The notes: generated from the letters alone by a model not told the origin. Counted from the stretch's first letter, positions 1-11,024 are shown. The stretch: DNA of 64,000 bases from Bicyclus anynana (GCF_947172395.1 NC_069097.1:14864142-14928141); one strand, 5' to 3'. Numbers and translations are program-made.

Positions 1-42
1 TAATTTAGTGAGAGTGTTTATTTTGGTGATACCAATTTCTAA

Positions 43-309
43 CAAGTTCGATCCCCGGCTGGGCCGATTGAGATTATCTTAATTGGTCTAGGTCTGGCTG
101 GTGGGAAAATTCGCCCGTGTCTACTTACCACCCTACCGGTAAAGACGTACCGCTAAACGATTTACGGGTACGATGTCGTGTAGTTACTGCAATGGGGGGT
201 TTTGTCATCCTACTCCTTCGAAGTTAGCCCACTTCTATATTAGATTGCATCATCACTTACCATCAGGTGAGATTATAGTCAAAGGTTAAGTTGTGTAGAA
301 TAAAAAAAA
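43..309 (+). repeat. SINE family A, 5'-truncated copy
   Basis: A tRNA-derived SINE seen at least nine times in the window. This copy starts inside the B box (GTTCGATCCCCGG) and runs through the conserved body (AATTGGTCTAGGTCTGG, CACCCTACCGG, CTTACCATCAGGTGAGA) to a short A-rich tail. The A box is missing. The most complete copies are at 12449-12772 (+) and 43686-44012 (-). Confidence 0.85.
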
Positions 310-454
310 ACGGTGATACATAGAAGGGTGTTGTGTTGGTGGGCCGAAAGTCCAAGAACATCAAGGCCTTGGAGTCAAGAGGGACCTTTTCAGCGGATAA
401 TAGTCCGGCACTATCTGATTCAGGACAACACAAACACAGTATGAATATAATATG

Positions 455-612
455 AGCTTTGTTAGGAGTCTCTTAGCGTGATCGAATCAGAATCAGTGAT
501 CGAATCAGAATCAGTGATCGAATCAGAATCAGTGATCCAATCAGAATCAGTGATCGAATCAGAATCAGTGATCGAATCGATATCAGCTGATATCATGATA
601 ATGATGATGCTG
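455..612 (+). repeat. RTE-type LINE 3' remnant hosting a minisatellite
   Basis: The left edge (TTAGGAGTCTC..GCGTGATCGAATCAG) matches the start of the LINE 3' coding segment also seen at 53585. The right edge (ATATCAGCTGATATCATGATAATGATGATG) matches its ATG-rich terminus. The several hundred bases normally between them are replaced by six 18-bp repeats. Confidence 0.6.
478..585 (+). repeat. 18-bp minisatellite, six units
   Basis: Unit GTGATCGAATCAGAATCA. Units 1-3 and 5 are identical, unit 4 has one change (GATCC) and unit 6 is degenerate at its end. Because 18 is a multiple of 3, both strands stay open and give spurious ORFs of Glu-Ser-Val-Ile or Asp-Ser-Ile-Thr repeats; these are not genes. 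Confidence 0.95.
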
Positions 613-1430
613 AACTTAGTAGGTACAGCAAATAAACGCAACGTCGTTACTGTACATACATTTTTCCAATAGCCGGCCACTAGACTTCTCGGATTTGAGC
701 CTGACTATCGAGGCTTTGAATATAATATAGTACTTGTGGTTGACATTCGCAGGCCCGATGCACGCTATCAGCATGCGTGCCGTGTTACTTTATTATCGAT
801 CGTAATAAATAAAAGTAATAAGTTAAATAAGTTACTTTAACCGTAATGTCAAGGTCAATATTACCTCAAATAGAAGTAAAAAGTTTATTTTTATATAAAT
901 TATATTACTTAGTATTCACACGTCGTCAAGGTAAAGCTTTGTAGAGCGAAGCGCGTCCAATCAAGACATTGAACATAGATGTTGAAACGCAACGGAAGAT
1001 GAATCACGAACGACGTTTCCGACGCGGATTTGTATTTATCTAGATCCCGCTTGTACATTTAATAGTATAAAATCCAACGGTGTCTTGTTTTTCTACCATC
1101 TCTTTAAGTCGTGTTCCTCACATATGAGGGTCGGGACCTCATCCATCTTTGGCTTTGAATTTCACTAGATCATGTCTTCAGCCACCCAAAGTGCATTGTA
1201 GTCTGTGGAGTCAAGTTTTTGGAACACAATGATATGTTTTCCAAGATTATCGTAATCTTAGAACTTTGGGAAAAACTCATGTTTCAAAAGGTTAAAACGT
1301 GTTTTTTTCCAAAGTTCTGGGGATTTGCCTTAACAGACATAGAGATAAATAGAGGTTCAATTGTTTCTTTGACAGACAATTTGTTTTAATCTAGAGCAAG
1401 AACCTGTGATTACCATTTACCTTATCTTAG
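613..1430. other. AT-rich stretch without recognised gene
   Basis: No splice-compatible coding segment or clear repeat end was seen. It is ordinary AT-rich noncoding DNA. Confidence 0.5.
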
Positions 1431-1433
1431 TCA

Positions 1434-1735
1434 TCTATACTAATATTATAAAGAGGAGAGATTTAATTGTTTGTTTGTTTGCTCTGAAGCTACTGAACCG
1501 ATTTAAAAAATACTTTCACAGTTGGGAAGCTTCACTATCCTCCAGTGAAATGAATGAATGAATGAGATTTCTTTGCTTGAACGCGCTAATCTCAGGAACT
1601 ATTGGTCCGATTTGAATAATTATTTCAGTGTTAGATTAGAGACCATTTATCGAGGAAAGCTATAGGCTATATATTCCCCGTATTCATACAGGAACGGGAA
1701 CCACGCGGGTCAAACCGACACACACACACAGCGTC
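1434..1735 (+). mobile_element. Lep1-like Helitron fragment(s)
   Basis: Begins TCTATACTAATATTATAAAG and includes the family blocks GCGCTAATCTCAGGAAC, GTTAGATTAGAGACC, ATCGAGGAAAGC and GGAACGGGAACCACGCGGG. Two partial copies seem to be fused near 1570, because a second start-like segment follows the first. The usual CTAGT end is not clear; a short CA repeat (1718-1730) lies near the right side. Confidence 0.7.
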
Positions 1736-2337
1736 TTCTATTTATAATATAAAGGCTGAAGTTTCTCAGTCCATGCATCTTCCGTACATATAGGAGCATG
1801 TAATTTGAAACATGCGACGCTATACGAAAACTTTGTAGAGTAATTTGTAATGATTAAAGATTTAAAATAATTCATGTAAACGCTAAAGATAATTGCACTA
1901 AAACATGACCGGCTTTATTTTGCCTTAACAATTACAGTCAAAACTTGATCTTACTATTAATCATTGGAACATGAGTTTTAAAGCTATATAAATACAGTAT
2001 AAATTGCTTCGTAAGGCTGTAAGGCTGGTTCGCTTAGCACCAGATATCTAGTTTCGAGGTCGAGAGTATACTAGTTTACGGAAAACTGTTTGTTTTTCCG
2101 TATTATCTTTAGCTATTGTAAACAAATAAATTGTGTTATCTTGGCCTATCAAGTAACTATGAATGTGTATTTCTACACAAGTCCTGTCATCAGGGGTTGC
2201 CTGTCAGGGATTGCTTATAGCAATAAGGCCGCCTTTGCTTGGTTAATTTTAGGTTTTTTTTTAAATGTTGTTTTGTATTTAATGTGCAATAAAGTATTTC
2301 TTCTTCTTCTTCTATGTGTAAGATTGCTAAAGTTATC

Positions 2338-2688
2338 CATCATCATCATTAACAGCCGATGGACGTCCACTGCTGGACATAGACCTCTTGCAAATACTTC
2401 AAACACAATGGTCTCGAGCCGCCTGCATCTAGCGGCTTCCTGCAACCCGCTTAATGTCCTCGGTGTACCAGTGGAGGGTCGAAAAACACTGCACTCTGGG
2501 ATCCCGACGTCCATCGGCTCTCCGAACTATATGCTCTGCCCATTTCCACTTCAGCTTCGCGACTCGCTGAGCTATGTCAGTGTCTTTGGTACGTCTGCGG
2601 ATCTCCTCATTTCTGATTCGATCACGCTGAGAAACTCCAAGCACAGCTCGCTCCATCGCCCGCTGAGTGACTGAGAATAGATCCATTC
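2338..2688 (-). mobile_element. RTE-type LINE 3' fragment
   Basis: On the minus strand this encodes the C-terminal part of a LINE ORF2, with blocks RDRIRNEEIRRR, DIAQRVAKLKW and HIVRRADGR, followed by an ATG-rich terminus (plus-strand CATCATCATTAACAGCCGATGG). The middle is degenerate. Related copies lie at 3382-3655, 46062-46435 and 53552-53916. Confidence 0.8.
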
Positions 2689-2959
2689 CTAATTACGGTT
2701 TACTCATTTTACTTGTATACCGAGAGCAGACATATCTCGTTTTCGGAAGTCTAAAGGTTCGTCAGCCCATGCTCCTACCGTCCGTACCACATATTTAGTA
2801 AGTTAAAATTTTCAGATTTCACGCCATTTTCGTCAGTTAGATCCACGAATAAAGGAATTGGGGTCGCAATTTATTAATCCGCGAATAGTGTAAGCGCGAA
2901 TAAGTAGCTTTTACTGCATACCAGACACTGGAAAACACCCATGCTTTTTAACACAAATA

Positions 2960-3038
2960 TTTTCCTGTGCCAATCGAACCCACGTCCGTGGATGCAGAAA
3001 GCAGGACCACTATCCACTGCGCCACGCAGCCGTCTAAA
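2960..3038 (-). repeat. tRNA-like SINE head
   Basis: On the minus strand there is a Pol III A-box-like stretch (GGCTGCGTGGCGCAGTGGAT) and a B box (GGGTTCGATTGGC). It does not fold into a complete tRNA and lacks an acceptor stem, so it is called a SINE head and not a tRNA gene. Confidence 0.55.
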
Positions 3039-3273
3039 GTCTATTATTCTACATGTATTTTACTAGCTGTTAACTTATTAAAATAAGATACCTACTTATT
3101 TAAAAACTCAATTTATTTTATAATTTGTATTCTAGCTAGATGCTTACATTTTTAATTCCCGATGTAAAAAGAAAAAGGTTAACGTGTTGTGTAGCTGTCG
3201 AAACGAATGATAAAAAGTTTGAAAGCCAACGTGATCGACTCGTGGTGGAACGTAGTTATACGTCGGCTATATA

Positions 3274-3318
3274 ACGTATATAACGTATATAACGTATATA
3301 ACGTATATAACGTAGTTA
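3274..3318. repeat. 9-bp tandem repeat (GTATATAAC)n
   Basis: About four to five units of GTATATAAC next to a long palindrome. Confidence 0.85.
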
Positions 3319-3389
3319 TATGTCGGCTTTTGTTAATTTTGAATAATATAACGTAGTTATATTATTCAAAATTAACAAAAGCCGACATA
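3319..3389. repeat. Perfect 34-bp inverted repeat, 3-nt loop
   Basis: Arms 3319-3352 and 3356-3389 are perfect reverse complements around GTA. The right arm runs directly into the LINE fragment that starts GCCGACATAGCTCAGCGAG. The left arm therefore looks like an inverted copy of the LINE boundary. Confidence 0.95.
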
Positions 3390-3655
3390 GCTCAGCGAGT
3401 TGCGAAGCTGAAGTGGCAATGGGCGGGGCACATAGTTCGAAGAGCCGATGGACGTTGTCTGTCAAGTGCTGGAATGGCGACCCCGCACTAGAAAGCGCAG
3501 TGTTGGTTGACCCCCCAGGTGGACTGACGACATCAAGCGAGTCGCAGGGATTCGCTGGATGCAGGTGGCTCAGTATCGTGATGTTTGGAAGTCCCTACAA
3601 AAGGCATATGTCCTGCAGTGGACGTCCATCGGCTGATATGATGATGATGATGATG
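3382..3655 (+). mobile_element. RTE-type LINE 3' fragment
   Basis: Encodes the same ORF2 C-terminus as 53552-53916 (AQRVAKLKWQW, then RWMQVAQYRDVW and a WTSIG-like end) and finishes in (ATG)n at 3637-3655. Frameshifts break the reading frame. Confidence 0.8.
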
Positions 3656-3891
3656 ATGAACAAAAGCAGTAACTGAATAAAAGTAATTAATATTTTTGAT
3701 TTGAAGATTCGATAAGTCGAAGATATCGGTAATTTTCTATTTTGATGGAATCAAGTTCTGCCATCGTTATTATAGCTAAATTGATTAGTGTGTCTGGGTT
3801 TTTTTTTAATTTTCAGTTGTCTACGAATGGCTCAAATATGTCTGCACCTACAATATATTGCATATATACTTATAATAAAACTGCAGGTTAA

Positions 3892-4703
3892 ATTCTGTAC
3901 ATTGAAGATATTTTGAAAATTTTTATTGGAAGGCATTGTACATATAATATTGAAGCCAATTTTATTAATATATATATTTAATTTTTTGGCTGTCGATCTG
4001 TCTGTCCGTATTTAATGTTGACCGGGCATCACGCTGAAACTACTAAATGAATTTAAATGAAACTTGGCACGATAATTTAATATTTGTTTTTTTTTTTTTT
4101 TTTTATTGAGAAAGAATACAATATGGAACTTAAGCTAACTTATCCTAATAATAACTATACAAATCATGCCCACGTGGAATAGTGGCAAGAATACTGGCTG
4201 CATTTCCGCGCTGGACAGCCAGGCTGATCCTTTGCGCAAAAAATGAGCCAGCCCTTCTGTCCAGTCCAGGCAGTCCAGGCAACTAGCCGCGGTGAAATTA
4301 TTCGGTAAAATTTTTTGGCACTGCGACTCCAAGGGTATTTGTTACTTTTAATTTTTATTATTAATTTTAATTCAATTATTTGTTAGTTACGAAAATTGTG
4401 AATGGGGGTGAAACAGGGCAGTGAAAGTTTGTGTGGGAAGTCATTTTTATATTTGTGAAAATTGGTATGTGTAGGTACTACCAGAAAAATATTAAAAGTA
4501 AAATCAAGATTTTTGGTGGTTGAATTTTTTTTAATTTAGATAAAACATAAAATAGTTTATGTTTTGAGTTACAGTTTTGTAAAATGGTTAGTGGATTATT
4601 TATTATACATAACACATGCGAACATATAAATAGAAGGAGGTTAAATAGGGGTTGAAAGTTTACATCCATTTCCACGCGGACGAAGTCGCGAGCGTCCGCT
4701 AGT
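3892..4703 (+). mobile_element. Helitron-like element with a nested insertion
   Basis: Starts TTCTGTACATTGAAGATATT, contains GGGCATCACGCTGAAACTACT, and ends CCACGCGGACGAAGTCGCGAGCGTCCGCTAGT. The same start and end occur at 59425-59862. It is split by the LINE tail at 4089-4335. Confidence 0.7.
4089..4335 (-). mobile_element. LINE tail nested in the Helitron-like element
   Basis: A poly-T start (minus-strand poly-A) is followed by a segment with GGCTGATCCTTTGCGCA and CATGCCCACGTGGAATAGTGG. Pieces of the same repeat recur near 11955-12000 and 15925-15990. It is read as a minus-strand retroelement 3' end. Confidence 0.5.
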
Positions 4704-5067
4704 ACTATTTATACCGTAATGAAGACTTTTGTATGTGAAGTACACTGTCATCATTGAAAGTAATTTGTCCAGTACCTACTGATAGTTATGATCGAATCAT
4801 TTCATCAAGTAGGGAATGAAACAAAGTGAATTACTCATTATTCTCGATCGTCAGTCTATAATTGTCCAAGATAAAGCCGAACAAAGCAATATCGGTTCCG
4901 AGTTCGTTTTGTCATTATCGCCTGTGATTACTATCTTGTCTTTGAGCTATTTTTAAAGTGCTTTTGTATTACCGATGTTATTCTTCTTTGTGTAATTCTT
5001 ATTCTAGATAATAGATGACATTGTTTTTTTTGAATATTTTGAAGTGTTCGTCTATACTTCTTTACTG

Positions 5068-5225
5068 ATATTATAAAGAGGTAAAGTTTGTAGTATTGTA
5101 GGGGGTAATCTGAACTGATTTTGAAAATTCTTTTACCACTACAAAGCTACGTTGTTTGTGAGTGTTATATGCTATAGTTTCATTCCTATATTCTTACAGG
5201 AACGGGTGAAACCGCGGGGCGTTGG
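5068..5225 (+). mobile_element. Lep1-like Helitron fragment
   Basis: Holds GATATTATAAAGAGGTAAAG at the left and TCTTACAGGAACGGGTGAAACCGCGGGGC at the right. The same variant, with GTAGTATTGTAGGGGGTAA, is at 13226-13385. Confidence 0.6.
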
Positions 5226-5597
5226 CTCTCATTATGTTTATACATTGAAACCTGATACCTACAAAAGCCTCCAATATCTATAGCAGTATGAACTGACAAC
5301 TTGCAGCTTTTATTAAATCGCGAAGGTGTATCACACTCTCAATCTATTCCATTATTTTTTCTTATTTATATTTATTCTATCAGTAAATGTCAAATAAATT
5401 CTTTTTGAATGGGTTTCATATATTGTATTTCTGCCAAGTTGAAGCGCGTGGACGTGGATTCGATCCATGGACACAGTCAGGACAAACTCACTCATTCCTC
5501 AAACCCCGTAGCTTTGAACGTCCAGCCAAGGTCTGAGTTTTACAGAGTTCCCAGAGTCTTTCTACTTCATATTCTAGTAGGTTTTTTATCATTCATT

Positions 5598-5892
5598 ATC
5601 AACCCGTATTCGGCTCACTGCTGAGCTCGAGTCACCTCTAAGAATGAGAAGGGTTAGGTTAGGTTAGGTTAGGATGCCAATGTGGATTGGCAAACTTCAC
5701 ATATGCAGAGAATTAAGAAAATTCTCTGGTATGCAGGTTTCCTCACGATGTTTTTCCTTCACCGTTTAGATACGTGATATTTAATTTCTTAAAATGCACA
5801 CATCTAAAAAGTTGGAGGTGTATACCCCGGACCGGATTCGAACCCACACCCTCTGGAATCCGAGGCAGAGGTCATATCCACTGGGCTATCTA
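5598..5892 (-). repeat. SINE family B copy with TTAGG expansion
   Basis: A second tRNA-derived SINE family. On its own strand it reads GATAGCCCAGTGGATATGACCTCTGCC, then GGTTCGAATCCGG (B box), the body GTGAGGAAACCTGCATACCAGAG, and a terminus GCTCAGCAGTGAGCCGAATA. This copy has four tandem TTAGG units at 5652-5672 where other copies read GGGGTTAGGCC. Confidence 0.85.
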
Positions 5893-5959
5893 GTAGGTTA
5901 TATTAACCCCTCGGTGACAATGCTACGGTATATTAAGTAGCATACTCAACTCAACTCAA

Positions 5960-6075
5960 CTACTTGATCATCATCGGCGCCTGTATCCGTCCACTGCTGG
6001 ATATAACTTTTGCGCCACCACACACGATCCTCCGCCTTCCTCTACAAGCCATCGATCGTAGATCGTTAGATGGGC
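5960..6075 (-). repeat. Possible LINE-derived fragment
   Basis: The segment starting ATCATCATCGGCGCCTGTATCCGTCCACTGCTGGATATA resembles the end of RTE-type LINEs (CGTCCACTGCTGGACATAG elsewhere in this window) but differs further in. A related but distinct subfamily is likely. Confidence 0.35.
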
Positions 6076-6659
6076 TTCAAAGCGTCCCGGAATTATCATT
6101 GGCTTCGCACATTAAGTACGTCATCACTCGTAACACATATCTCTTTATTCATGTTGTGTTGTGTTTTTACACTTCCAAAATAAACACGAAGGCATAATTA
6201 AGGGATTAAAATAAGAAAATACAGTAAATACTTTTTTAAGTCCACGTCCACTCACAGCATGCGCTTGTTACGTACTAAGATAAGATGTGTGTGCACGTCT
6301 TTGGGTAATGACATAAAATTGTCCGTACTCTAATATGGAGGGGCCCATCTAACGTTTTATATCGATGCTACAAGCATGGAAGGAAGTCCCCTTTTCTCTT
6401 AAATTAACTCAAATTTTTCCATGAAATAAAATAAATATAAATACGTTTAATTTCTCCTCCATGTAATTGGTCGTCGGTAAAGGCAATCAATGGACACATC
6501 TTAGATTGTTGGAGCACTAAAATTGCTCTTATGTAAGCTTAGTTCTAGAGAGCGGTCTTGAGAACCGCCATAATCATGGCACGGCACAGATTGCCGCGTT
6601 CAATTTTCCACTCGGTGGACTTTCTTTAACGACTGATGCACCTCACTTCCTCGCACGCA

Positions 6660-6745
6660 CGACCACACACATTTCACACCCGCGCAGTCTTTCCCCCCGT
6701 CGCCCGCATATCATGGGAGTGTTAACGAACTTGCCAAGCAATAGT
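6660..6745 (+). repeat. Unclassified repeat shared with 44220-44310
   Basis: The stretch around GTCGCCCGCATATCATGG and AACTTGCCAAGC is also present on the minus strand near 44220-44310. It is a dispersed repeat of unknown class. Confidence 0.55.
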
Positions 6746-7059
6746 ACTAAGTATTTTATCTAGTAATCTTAGTTATTTATTTATTAATTTGTTAATATTT
6801 AACTTATTTACTCAAATGTTTCATAAAAATCAATATATTCAAACTTAGTCATAATCCCCATTGTTCGTCTTTAGACTCGTAAGTTTTAAAATAAAGTTCA
6901 CTACAGTTTTTAGGGTTCTGTAATCCACAAGTAAACCTTATAGTTCGCCATGTCCGTCTGTTTGTTCGCAGTTTAAGGCAGAGACTACAAGAAAGCTAAA
7001 ATACGAAAGTATGATGCTAAATTGCTGCTCATTCTAAATTTTTCATTTTTTTTTCTTAA

Positions 7060-7235
7060 AAAGAATATTTGCCATATCTGATTTTTTTTAAAATTTGACC
7101 AATATTCCCCATTCCCCTCCAACTAGTCGGGAAAGACTGTGTTACGAGTGGGTGGGACAATAGACCAACGGGCCGGGATCGAACCACCACCCCTTGGTGA
7201 TTAATCCGACCACTCTTACCGTTGAGCTATTATGG
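7060..7235 (-). repeat. SINE family C copy
   Basis: On the minus strand it begins with a tRNA-like A box (AATAGCTCAACGGTAAGAG) and B box (GGTTCGATCCCGG), then a body with CCGACTAGTTGGAGGGGAATGGG. A second copy is at 16475-16660. Confidence 0.7.
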
Positions 7236-7239
7236 CTTT

Positions 7240-8380
7240 TTCAGCTTTTTTGTAGTAGTTGTAGTTGTAATAAAAATTTCGACAAATACGTAAATTAAAA
7301 TCTTGAAAAATACATTTTCTATTAAGGTTTATTCACTTTTTAATGGTATTAAGATGGTCCACACGAACGAAGACACGGGCGTCAACTAGTGTATAATATG
7401 AGTATGTAAAACATTCCGATTTGAAGTATGTATTTGCTTTTCCTCGACAATTATACGGAGCTTTCTCCGTGTTTACGTTACCTTTACCTACAGCTCGTGC
7501 TGATTATCTTGACACCTGGCGCGTATGATGTTTGTACTGTTTGTTTGGTAGCCATATGTCAAGTTAATACGCACGAGCTATACCTACCTGCTCGTCAACA
7601 GTGCTTGTAATAACTGTTTACGTCACTTGCAGTAAACTGGCCCGGTTCGCAGTAGCCGTACTGTGTCGCTGATTGTTTATGTTTGCATACTTCTTGTTGT
7701 TTGGATATGCGTCATGTTACCAGAATGCTCTCTGTACGTGAATTCTGCAAAATTACAATGCTGTGACATCCTTCGTTTCCATGGCAACTTTGCATGCAAT
7801 ATCCGAGCACAGTCACACAAAACATTGTACAAGCAGTCGAGGTTTTAAACAAAAGCTTATCGTACCTACTGTATCGTGATTCATGAACCGCGTATAACTA
7901 CCTATTTCAATCGTGTCAATTTCTTTCCTTTACTCTATTCACTTTATTTACTAATCCAGATACCTACCTTTATTCTGGAGATAAAAGGAAATACCTTATC
8001 CATTAAAAAATACAAGATTATGTACCTACCTACTAATAAGTAAATTTATTTTAAAGTCTTACCTTTCAGAGTTTCCAGGTAACTTAAAAAAAGTTATCTC
8101 TGGATGGGATAATTTTGAATTCATGCATCCAAAAACGGCACAGTATTTCCTACTGGTCATAATTAAAAAAATCTAATACTATTAATACACTTTACTCTGC
8201 TAATACACCGTGCGTTCGTTCGTCACCGCGGCACAGTCGCGACTGTCTTCACCCTACGATCACCCCATGTTCAAGGTGCGTAGGTATAGCTCGCGTTTCG
8301 ACCTCTAGTATGAAGTCCAACTACTGGTTGTAATATCTTTACTGTGATATTGGCTCGATTTTATTTATTGCTTTACATAA
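7240..8380. other. No recognised gene
   Basis: Short open frames here have no splice-compatible ends or familiar motifs. It was searched for the missing N-terminal exon of the acyltransferase, without success. Confidence 0.4.
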
Positions 8381-8387
8381 GAATAAG

Positions 8388-8705
8388 GCCTCATTCGCAC
8401 GAGAGTTAAAAAATATGTCAAAAAGCGATATGTTAAAACCCAGCGTTTACGCTTTTATAACGTTTATAATTATTTAATTCACGGTATATTTCCAATGGCA
8501 AAAATTGAAAATGCAACACTGCTCGATATTTTTTTTAAAAACGCTGTCGTGTGTACATATTCTTGGGAATTCATTTGTTGCATTTGAACGCTTTTATAAC
8601 GTCCGTTAAAAAACACTCGTGCGTATGAGCCTCACGTCATTTTCAAGCGTAAGCTTTAGCCACCATTCGCACGTGAGTTTTTTAACGGACGTCAAAAAAG
8701 CGTCT
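8388..8705. mobile_element. MITE with 'CTCATTCGCACGAGAGTT' ends, composite
   Basis: The left end CCTCATTCGCACGAGAGTTAAAAAA pairs with GTTAAAAAACACTCGTGCGTATGAGCC at about 8608-8633. A further half copy (CATTCGCACGTGAGTTTTTTAACGGACGT) follows at 8665-8705. A cleaner copy is at 36549-36712. Confidence 0.75.
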
Positions 8706-9076
8706 ATCTCTTTCATTGCGAAGGGACTAATGGGACATCATAGGCTTACTGTGATGATGCGACGATGTTGATGATGAGTCTTTTAAAAAAGAAAAGAAAA
8801 AGGGAGATGTTATGAGTATAGTCTATTGTCTTATACTATGTAACGTCAAAGTTATTGTCAAAATTGTCAATGTCTGTCTAAGTGACAACTGTCACTGTCA
8901 TGTCACTGTCACCATGTTAATTACTTATTACTCATCACTTTGTCTTTACACGTCATACTGATTCTGAATATATTAATTATTATCAAGAGGCTGTTTTAAT
9001 CAAGATTCCAGTCATCATCATCATATCTTCCGATATCCATTTATTACAGCTTACTAACATTGCTATCTGGTTCTAG

Positions 9077-9303
9077 CAAGCTGCGCTTCTCGATTCTCTC
9101 TCTCATCCGCTTGGTGGTGGTAGCGGCTGGTTTCCATCGGGTGCGGGTGTTGGGTCGCCAGTACGTGCCGTCGAACCGGAGGGAGGCCCCTGTGGTCGTG
9201 ATCGCGCCACACTCCTCGTACTTCGACGCCATTGCCATCGTCTGCCTTGGAGCTCCCAGTGTGGTCGCTAAGGCGGACACGGCGAGACTGCCCTTTATAG
9301 GAC
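9077..9303 (+). CDS. LPCAT: LPCAT exon, version A (catalytic HxxxxD)
   Basis: Internal exon of a lysophosphatidylcholine acyltransferase, an ER-membrane enzyme of phospholipid remodelling that transfers acyl groups from acyl-CoA to lysophospholipid. Acceptor TTCTAG, donor GTATGT. It enters with the last base of a codon and leaves with the first base of the next. The translation contains GFHRVRVLGRQ and APHSSYFDA, whose HSSYFD (about 9210-9227) is acyltransferase motif I. It is the version closest to the vertebrate LPCAT1/2 sequence that I recall. An alternative exon with the same phases is at 14041-14252. The upstream exon coding the N-terminal membrane part was not found. An alternative acceptor TTACAG at 9049 would add 27 nt that keep the frame but read through an AGC codon across the TTCTAG site; the protein similarity does not extend there. 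Confidence 0.9.
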
Positions 9304-10170
9304 GTATGTTCATGTTTGTGAAGATGTGTGAAGTTTCCGCATGATATGTGTAGTGTAGTCGTTTTGTTGCACATTGTTTTATTTCCGTTTTTAATTCAGC
9401 TTGCTCCTTTTTGATTACTTAAGGTGGACACAGCGAGACTGGCGCGATAGGACGTATGTTCATGTTTGTGAAGATGTGTGAAGTTTCCGCATGATATGTG
9501 TAGTGTAGTCGTTTTGTTGCACATTGTTTTATTTCCGTTTTTAATTCAGCTTGCTCCTTTTTGATTACTTAAGGCGGACACAGCGAGACTGGCGTGATAG
9601 GACGTATGTTCATGTGTGTGAAGATGTTTGATGTTTTTGCATCATTTGTGTAGTTTAGTTGTTGTGTTGAGTTGCACATTGTATTATTTAGCTTTTAATT
9701 TAGCTTGTCCTTAGGTGGACACTGCGGTAGTGCCATTTATAGGACGTAAGTTCCTGTTTGTGAAGTTGTGTGATGTTTTAGCATGATCTGTGTAGTGTGG
9801 TCTTTGTGTTGCACATTGTTTTATTTTGCTTTTTATTCAGCTTGCTCTTTTATGATTACTTTAAAGCAGATACGGTGAGATTGCCTTTTAAAAACGTATT
9901 CGTAAGTGTTCATGTTTGTAAAGATTTTCATGTTTTCGCATGATCTGTGTAGTGTAGTTGTTGTGTTGCACATTGTTTTATTTTTTTTATTTCATCTTAT
10001 ATTTTAAATTACTCTTAAGGCGGACACGACGAGATTGCTTTTTATAGAATGTATTCGTATGTGTTCATGTTTGTGAAGATGTGTGGTGTTTTTGCATGAT
10101 CTGTGTAGTGTAGTTTTTGAATTGCACATTGATTTATGTCGTTTTTAATCCAGCTGGTTTCCTTTATATT
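9271..10170 (+). repeat. Tandem array copying the end of LPCAT exon A
   Basis: About six units of 140-155 bp, starting near 9271, 9421, 9571, 9713, 9863 and 10017. Each carries a version of AAGGCGGACACGGCGAGACTG..GGACGTATGTTCATGTTTGTGAAGATGTG, so each repeats the last ~33 nt of exon A, its splice donor and about 120 nt of intron. Identity falls with distance from the exon. The units also hold TTTTTAATTCAGCTTGC, which looks like an acceptor. Confidence 0.95.
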
Positions 10171-11020
10171 GCCTTCTGTGTGAAAGCGGATTTTACGAAA
10201 ACTGCACTTTTGCCTACTGCACCAACCCAACCGTTAATAAAGTGTTCACATGTGAGATATTTAGAGATTAAAATTTACAATAATTAACATAGGCACGCTA
10301 TTAAATTAGGCACGCTAACAGGTTAATTTAGACAGTAACTGTAGCTTAATTATTCGCACATACGTTATTTTATGTCGCTTTTAATTGTGCCTATTTATGT
10401 AGTTCAGTATAAGTGTACTTTCATTGGCTTGTCATAAGAACATTGCAATACTGCTTCATTGGATGAACGTGGTAATGTTTGTAGTGTCCATGTTGTGTTG
10501 TCTAGTAATTATGTTCACCTGTGTGATGTTTTAACCGACCTCAAAAAAAGGAGGGGGTATCTTAATTCGAATGTATATATGTTTTTAGTGTGACTACAGT
10601 TGTTAAACATTGACTTGGCTGCTTTTTGCACATACGCTGTTTTATCTCATTATATTTTTTTGTACTATTTTATAAATTTTTGTCTATTAACCAGTGTTGT
10701 TCCTTGGCCATGTGGAATTTCTTTGATTTTAAAGCCTGCCTTGGCGAATTGTGAATATTTACGTAAATTACTTTTATTATGTAAATCACATAAATGGACA
10801 AGTACTTACTACCTTCATATTATATAAAATATACAAAACACAAAAACAAGGTAATAATAATATATATGTATGTAAGAAATAATTTTTTTATTATGCTGAT
10901 TAAAAGTAACTTTTACAATTACTTTTGCCCTGATTTAAAACCACGATCCAGAACCAACCTCACTATGACCAAACAGAACGTCTTTAAAATGTTTGACTTG
11001 ATTTTAAGGAACCGGCTCAG
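10171..11020. other. Intron DNA of LPCAT, no clear element
   Basis: AT-rich intron sequence. A short piece at 10532-10585 (AACCGACCTCAAAAAAAGGAGG) belongs to a repeat family also seen near 44100, 48430, 50525 and 56860. Confidence 0.5.
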
Positions 11021-11024
11021 CCGA

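Noticed and set aside
478..585. CRISPR-like array
   Set aside because: Direct 18-bp units without spacers in a eukaryotic context.
462..680. Overlapping open frames on both strands over the 18-bp repeats
   Set aside because: Open only because 18 is a multiple of 3 and the unit lacks stops; simple repeat, not coding.
2090..2674. 194-codon plus-strand open frame
   Set aside because: It runs antisense through an RTE-type LINE fragment whose true coding strand is minus.
5964..6197. Candidate N-terminal LPCAT exon
   Set aside because: Resembles a LINE end (CCACTGCTGGATATA) and has no donor in the right phase.
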